Assembly (NCBI RefSeq): GCF_014193375.1
Contig: NZ_JACHZF010000002.1
Span: 124,001 to 188,000 of the forward strand
Length of the DNA: 64,000 nt
Origin: Halomonas campaniensis
GTDB taxonomy: Bacteria > Pseudomonadota > Gammaproteobacteria > Pseudomonadales > Halomonadaceae
Reading direction: 5' to 3'
Positions 60,966 through 64,000 of this stretch are shown here, piece after piece. Position numbers and translations under genes: made by a program. Numbering within the stretch: the first letter of the stretch is position 1; every line of letters starts with the position of its first letter. The notes beneath the pieces were generated by a model. It was not told the DNA's origin. It made no database searches and was given only the letters and a program-made list of their open reading frames with translations.

Positions 60966-62279
60966 CTATTCGACCTCCGGCAGGCGGCTGGCGCTGGCCG
61001 ATGCGGCCAGCGCCATCAGCGCCAGCACCACCAGCAGGGCGGGGGTGCCGAGCCACTGGGCCAGGGCGCCCACTGCCCCGCCCACCAGCAGCATCAGCAC
61101 CCCGGTCACGCTGTTGGAAAGCGCCACATAGAGCGCGCGCCGGTCGCTGCCGGCCATGTCGACCACGTAGGTCTTGCGGCCCAGACGCACTCCGGCATGG
61201 ACGATCACCAGCAGGGCATAGACCAGCGCATAGGGCCACACGGTCTGGCTCCATGCGCCCGGCAGCCAGACGAAGGTGGCACCCAGCAGGCAGCAGGCGG
61301 CGGCGCCTGCCCCGGCGTCGCGCATCACCCGGCGGCTGGAGGCGTCGGCGCGCTTGCCCCAGACCGGGCTTGCCACCATGCCGGCGATGCCGGAGACCAC
61401 GATCAGCACGCCGAGGCCGCCGAGCTGCGTGCCGCTCTGCTGCTGGCCGAGCAGTGCCACGTAGGGCAGTGCCAGGGCGCTGGCCAGCAGCAGGGCACGG
61501 GAGACGTTGAAGTGCAGGAAGGCGCGGTCCTCGCGCAGCAGGCGAAGCCCCAGCCGGATGCTGTCCCAGGCGTTGTCGCCCCCCTCCACGGCCCCCGGGG
61601 TCTCCGTGATGCGCGCCGCGCACAGGGCATTGAGCGCCCAGCCCAGCGCGGCCACCCCCAGCAGCACCGCCAGGGCCAGCTCGCCGGGGCGCTCCTCGAA
61701 GAGCATCAGCACGGCGCCGGCCAGCAGGGTCACGGCCCCGGCCACGCTGCCGCTCCAGCCCATCAGGGTGCCGCGCCGCTGCTTGCTGATGGTCTTGCCC
61801 AGCACGTCCTTGGTGGCGATGGAGGAGAGCCCCCGGGCCAGCGACAGCGCCACCAGCACGGCCAGCACCAGGCCGCCGCCGACGGCGCCTGCGCCGAACA
61901 GTGCCAGCAGGGCGAGCAGGGCGGCGGCGGCCGCCTGGAGCAGCCCGCCCACCACCCAGGCCCACTTGCGCTCGGGCCTGAGGCGAATGAAGCCGGCCAC
62001 GAACAGCTGGGGCAGCAGGGCACCGGCTTCGCGGATCGGGACCAGCAGGCTCACCATCCACAGTGGCGCGCCGATCACCCCCATCAGCCAGGGCAGCACC
62101 AGGCGGGCGCTCGACAGCTCGTCGGCCAGCTTGTTGCCCAGCGAGGCGACCAGGTGGAGGAAGAAGTTGCGCGGCTGCTCGTCACAGGCCTCGTCCGGGA
62201 TGTCCCGGCACATCCGGCTGTCCTCGTCGCCGGTCAGCCATTCGTAGAGGCGGGACTGGCTGATCTCGGGTGCGGCCAT
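60966..62279 (-). CDS. MFS transporter
   Basis: Major facilitator permease of 437 aa with about 10-12 hydrophobic segments after a hydrophilic N-terminus of about 30 residues (MAAPEISQSRLYEWLTGDED). SKQRRGTLMGWSGSVAGAVT in the middle and RLGRKTYVVDMAGSDRRALY near residue 350 look like conserved cytoplasmic loops of a DUF-type MFS group; the substrate is unknown. The start at 62279 has GAGGAG upstream. It lies 130 bp upstream of the LOV gene on the same strand. Confidence 0.85.
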   Translation of the reverse strand: MAAPEISQSRLYEWLTGDEDSRMCRDIPDEACDEQPRNFFLHLVASLGNKLADELSSARLVLPWLMGVIGAPLWMVSLLVPIREAGALLPQLFVAGFIRLRPERKWAWVVGGLLQAAAAALLALLALFGAGAVGGGLVLAVLVALSLARGLSSIATKDVLGKTISKQRRGTLMGWSGSVAGAVTLLAGAVLMLFEERPGELALAVLLGVAALGWALNALCAARITETPGAVEGGDNAWDSIRLGLRLLREDRAFLHFNVSRALLLASALALPYVALLGQQQSGTQLGGLGVLIVVSGIAGMVASPVWGKRADASSRRVMRDAGAGAAACCLLGATFVWLPGAWSQTVWPYALVYALLVIVHAGVRLGRKTYVVDMAGSDRRALYVALSNSVTGVLMLLVGGAVGALAQWLGTPALLVVLALMALAASASASRLPEVE

Positions 62280-62366
62280 GGGGGCTCCTCGCTGGTAGGA
62301 TGGTAGTCTCCATTGTCGCGATAGTAAGGTTGGCATGTCACTCATCTGTTTCCGGGAGCGCCACGC

Positions 62367-62666
62367 ATGCGCCTGACCCCTGAACAGGTCGCCATCATCC
62401 ATGAGTCTGTTGCCGAGGTGCTGGGCCCTGAGGCGCGCGTCTATCTGTTCGGCTCTCGGGTCGATGACCGGCGCCGCGGCGGTGATATCGACCTCTACAT
62501 CGAGTTGCCGGTACTGGCCGAACCGCGCTCGCGGCTGCAGGTGCAGCTGCAGCGTCGGCTCTGGGAACGCCTGGGGCCCCGGCGTATCGATCTGCTGATT
62601 CGGGCGCGTGATGAAGCGCTGCGGCCGATACATCGCGATGCCCTCGAGCAGGGAGTGAGGCTGTGA
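62367..62666 (+). CDS. MNT-type minimal nucleotidyltransferase (antitoxin of a HEPN-MNT pair)
   Basis: 99-aa nucleotidyltransferase-fold protein. G29-S30 in VYLFGSRVDD and the acidic pair D40/D42 in GGDIDLYIE form the catalytic GSx(n)DxD pattern, with D76 in RRIDLLI as the third acidic residue. In HEPN-MNT modules this protein neutralises the HEPN toxin, in studied cases by nucleotidylating it. GGGAG precedes the ATG. Its TGA overlaps the HEPN start (TGATG), so the two are co-translated. Confidence 0.9.
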   Translation: MRLTPEQVAIIHESVAEVLGPEARVYLFGSRVDDRRRGGDIDLYIELPVLAEPRSRLQVQLQRRLWERLGPRRIDLLIRARDEALRPIHRDALEQGVRL

Positions 62667-63163
62667 TGACGACGGCCCAGACCATTCTGGAGGAACAGTT
62701 GCAGGTAGCGGAGCGCATGCAGCACCACCTGCACCGCTCCTGGGGGGCCATTCAGCCCGACCTTCCTCTCCAGTCCGCCGCGGTTCCCCGGCTGGATGAC
62801 GACACCATCGACAGGCTGGACCTCTTTCTGAGTCGCTTCGGCAAGCTTCAGGACTTCATGGCCGGCAAGTTGTTCCGGGCCTTGGCGCGGGCCAGCCTGG
62901 AAGATACAGGCGCCGATGTCTCGCTACTGGATACGCTGAACCGCATGGAGAAGTTCGGTGTGCTGCTTGCCGTCGATGACTGGCTGGAGGTGCGCCAGCT
63001 GCGCAACGCCTTCGCCCATGAGTACCTGAACGATAGCGCCGCCATTGCCGAGAATATCAATAGCGCGGCGCGCCTCTATCCCCTGCTGTCGGACACTCTT
63101 GGACGCTGCCGCGACTTCCAGGCACGGCACATCCTACGGGCTTCCGGAAACGGTGACGCATGA
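62666..63163 (+). CDS. HEPN-domain protein (toxin of a HEPN-MNT pair)
   Basis: 165-aa helical protein with the HEPN RNase signature RX4H: R113 and H118 in QLRNAFAHEYL. HEPN toxins of this kind cleave RNA. The body is helical with LDLFLSRFGKLQDFMAGKLF and no membrane segment. ATG 62666 overlaps the antitoxin stop; GTG 62663 is an alternative. The stop overlaps the next gene's ATG (ATGA at 63160-63163), so a DMT transporter is coupled to the module. Confidence 0.88.
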   Translation: MTTAQTILEEQLQVAERMQHHLHRSWGAIQPDLPLQSAAVPRLDDDTIDRLDLFLSRFGKLQDFMAGKLFRALARASLEDTGADVSLLDTLNRMEKFGVLLAVDDWLEVRQLRNAFAHEYLNDSAAIAENINSAARLYPLLSDTLGRCRDFQARHILRASGNGDA

Positions 63164-64000
63164 CCCGCGACGGCCAGGCGATGCTCTACGGGCTGGGGGC
63201 GGTGGCGCTGTGGTCCACCGTGGCCACCGCCTTCAAGGTGGCGCTGACCTACATGTCGCCGCTGGCGCTGATGTGGCTCGCCTCGCTGGTCTCCTGGGCG
63301 CTGATCGGCGTGCTGGTGGCCCGCCAGGGGCTGGCGGGCCAGGCGCTTCGCCACGGCTGGCGCACCGCCGCCTGGGCGGGGCTGATGAACCCGGTGGCCT
63401 ACTACCTGGTGCTGTTCGGCGCCTACGACCGCCTGCCCGGCCAGGAGGCCATGGCGCTCAACTACACCTGGGCGCTGGCCATGGCCTTCCTGGCGGTGCC
63501 GCTGCTCGGTCAGCGGCTGACCCGCATCGACGTGCTGGCCGGGCTGATCGCCTACGGCGGGGTCTGGGTGATCGCCACCCGCGGGGCGGTGTTCGACGTG
63601 GCCTTCGCCGACCCGCTGGGGGTCGCCATGGCGCTGGCCTCGACGCTGATCTGGGCGCTTTACTGGCTGCTCAACGCCCGGGACCACCGTCCGCCCCTGG
63701 TGGCCCAGTGGCAGAACTTCAGCGTCGGGCTGCCGGTGCTGACGGTGCTGCTGCTGGCCGGGCCGGGACTCGAGTGGCACGGCTGGGCGGGGCTCGGTGC
63801 CGGCGTCTACGTGGGGCTCTTCGAGATGGGCATCGCCTTCGTGCTCTGGCAGCTTGCCGTGCACCGGGTGTCGCGCACGGCGAAGGTCTCCAACCTGATC
63901 TTCCTCTCGCCGCCGGTGTCGCTGCTGCTGCTCTACCTGGTGGTGGGGGAGCCGATCCTGGCCTCAACGCTCATCGGCCTGGTGCTGATTCTTGGCGGCC
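63160..64000 (+). CDS. DMT/EamA-family transporter, truncated by the window edge
   Basis: Start of an integral membrane protein read from ATG 63160 to the window end (280 codons without a stop). Begins MTRDGQAMLYGLGAVALWST, followed by VATAFKVALTYMSPLALMWL, and contains LNYTWALAMAFLAVPLLGQR, LIWALYWLLNARD and FLSPPVSLLLLYLVVGEPIL. Two EamA repeats with about ten helices are expected; at least nine are visible. Drug/metabolite transporter superfamily; the substrate is unknown. It overlaps the HEPN toxin stop by 4 bp. Confidence 0.88.
   Translation, partial: MTRDGQAMLYGLGAVALWSTVATAFKVALTYMSPLALMWLASLVSWALIGVLVARQGLAGQALRHGWRTAAWAGLMNPVAYYLVLFGAYDRLPGQEAMALNYTWALAMAFLAVPLLGQRLTRIDVLAGLIAYGGVWVIATRGAVFDVAFADPLGVAMALASTLIWALYWLLNARDHRPPLVAQWQNFSVGLPVLTVLLLAGPGLEWHGWAGLGAGVYVGLFEMGIAFVLWQLAVHRVSRTAKVSNLIFLSPPVSLLLLYLVVGEPILASTLIGLVLILGG

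Overview
The window is GC-rich, densely packed chromosomal DNA from a gammaproteobacterium, most probably Halomonas or a close relative. Three things point there. The GH13 enzyme at 86-1708 carries its catalytic residues at the same positions (D202, E271, D333) as the Halomonas alpha-glucosidase HaG. The ftsB-ispD-ispF-truD-surE-pcm-nlpD-rpoS block is typical of the class. Sugar breakdown is organised around the Entner-Doudoroff pathway with HexR and Cra/FruR regulators. I see no rRNA, tRNA, CRISPR array, prophage or complete insertion sequence.

Layout. (1) 86-12461: an alpha-glucoside (sucrose/trehalose/maltose type) utilisation locus. One arm on the minus strand holds binding protein, two permeases and an alpha-glucosidase. 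The plus-strand arm holds a ScrY-type porin, a MalT-type activator, a second alpha-glucosidase and the ABC ATPase. Two identical LacI-type palindromes lie in the divergent promoter region. (2) 12475-17366: an MFS transporter, a RidA-like protein and a PhnD/PhnC/PhnE-type oxyanion ABC transporter. Its ATPase and double permease have become one reading frame through a 61-bp insertion flanked by a direct repeat. (3) 17438-23313: hexR, zwf-pgl-eda and pgi. (4) 23471-30296: a fructose PTS operon (fruB-fruK-fruA) divergent from cra/fruR. (5) 30293-37721: a second sugar or polyol ABC transporter with a Gfo/Idh oxidoreductase and xylulokinase, followed by an internally deleted aldo/keto reductase relic. 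(6) 37751-45009: edd-glk-mutarotase-aldo/keto reductase-fructokinase, preceded by a coniferyl-aldehyde-dehydrogenase-like gene. (7) 45340-53958: a FemAB-like protein and the ftsB-to-rpoS housekeeping block, with a DUF368 (undecaprenyl-phosphate translocase) gene between pcm and nlpD. (8) 54042-64000: a TolC-family protein, alr, a lipid A acyltransferase, ettA, a REPIN-type repeat, a short LOV photoreceptor, an MFS transporter, an MNT-HEPN toxin-antitoxin pair and the start of a DMT transporter.

How it works together. Disaccharides enter through the ScrY-like porin and an ABC transporter and are hydrolysed in the cytoplasm. The resulting glucose and fructose are phosphorylated by Glk and a PfkB fructokinase. 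Hexose phosphates are joined by Pgi and run through Zwf, Pgl, Edd and Eda. Fructose can also enter by the FruBKA phosphotransferase system. HexR-like sites precede hexR/zwf, pgi and edd-glk, and FruR-like sites precede fruB/fruR, the second ABC transporter operon and the porin gene, so the window looks like a jointly regulated sugar-catabolism region.

No completely novel multi-gene system is obvious. The most unusual observations are the insertion-driven ATPase-permease fusion (about 15659-15747), the duplicated zwf tail (20041-20123), the aldo/keto reductase deletion relic (37506-37721), a MITE-like element with terminal inverted repeats (45127-45294), an orphan terminator with upstream hairpins that may mark a small RNA (59998-60154), and the short LOV protein with a duplicated start region.
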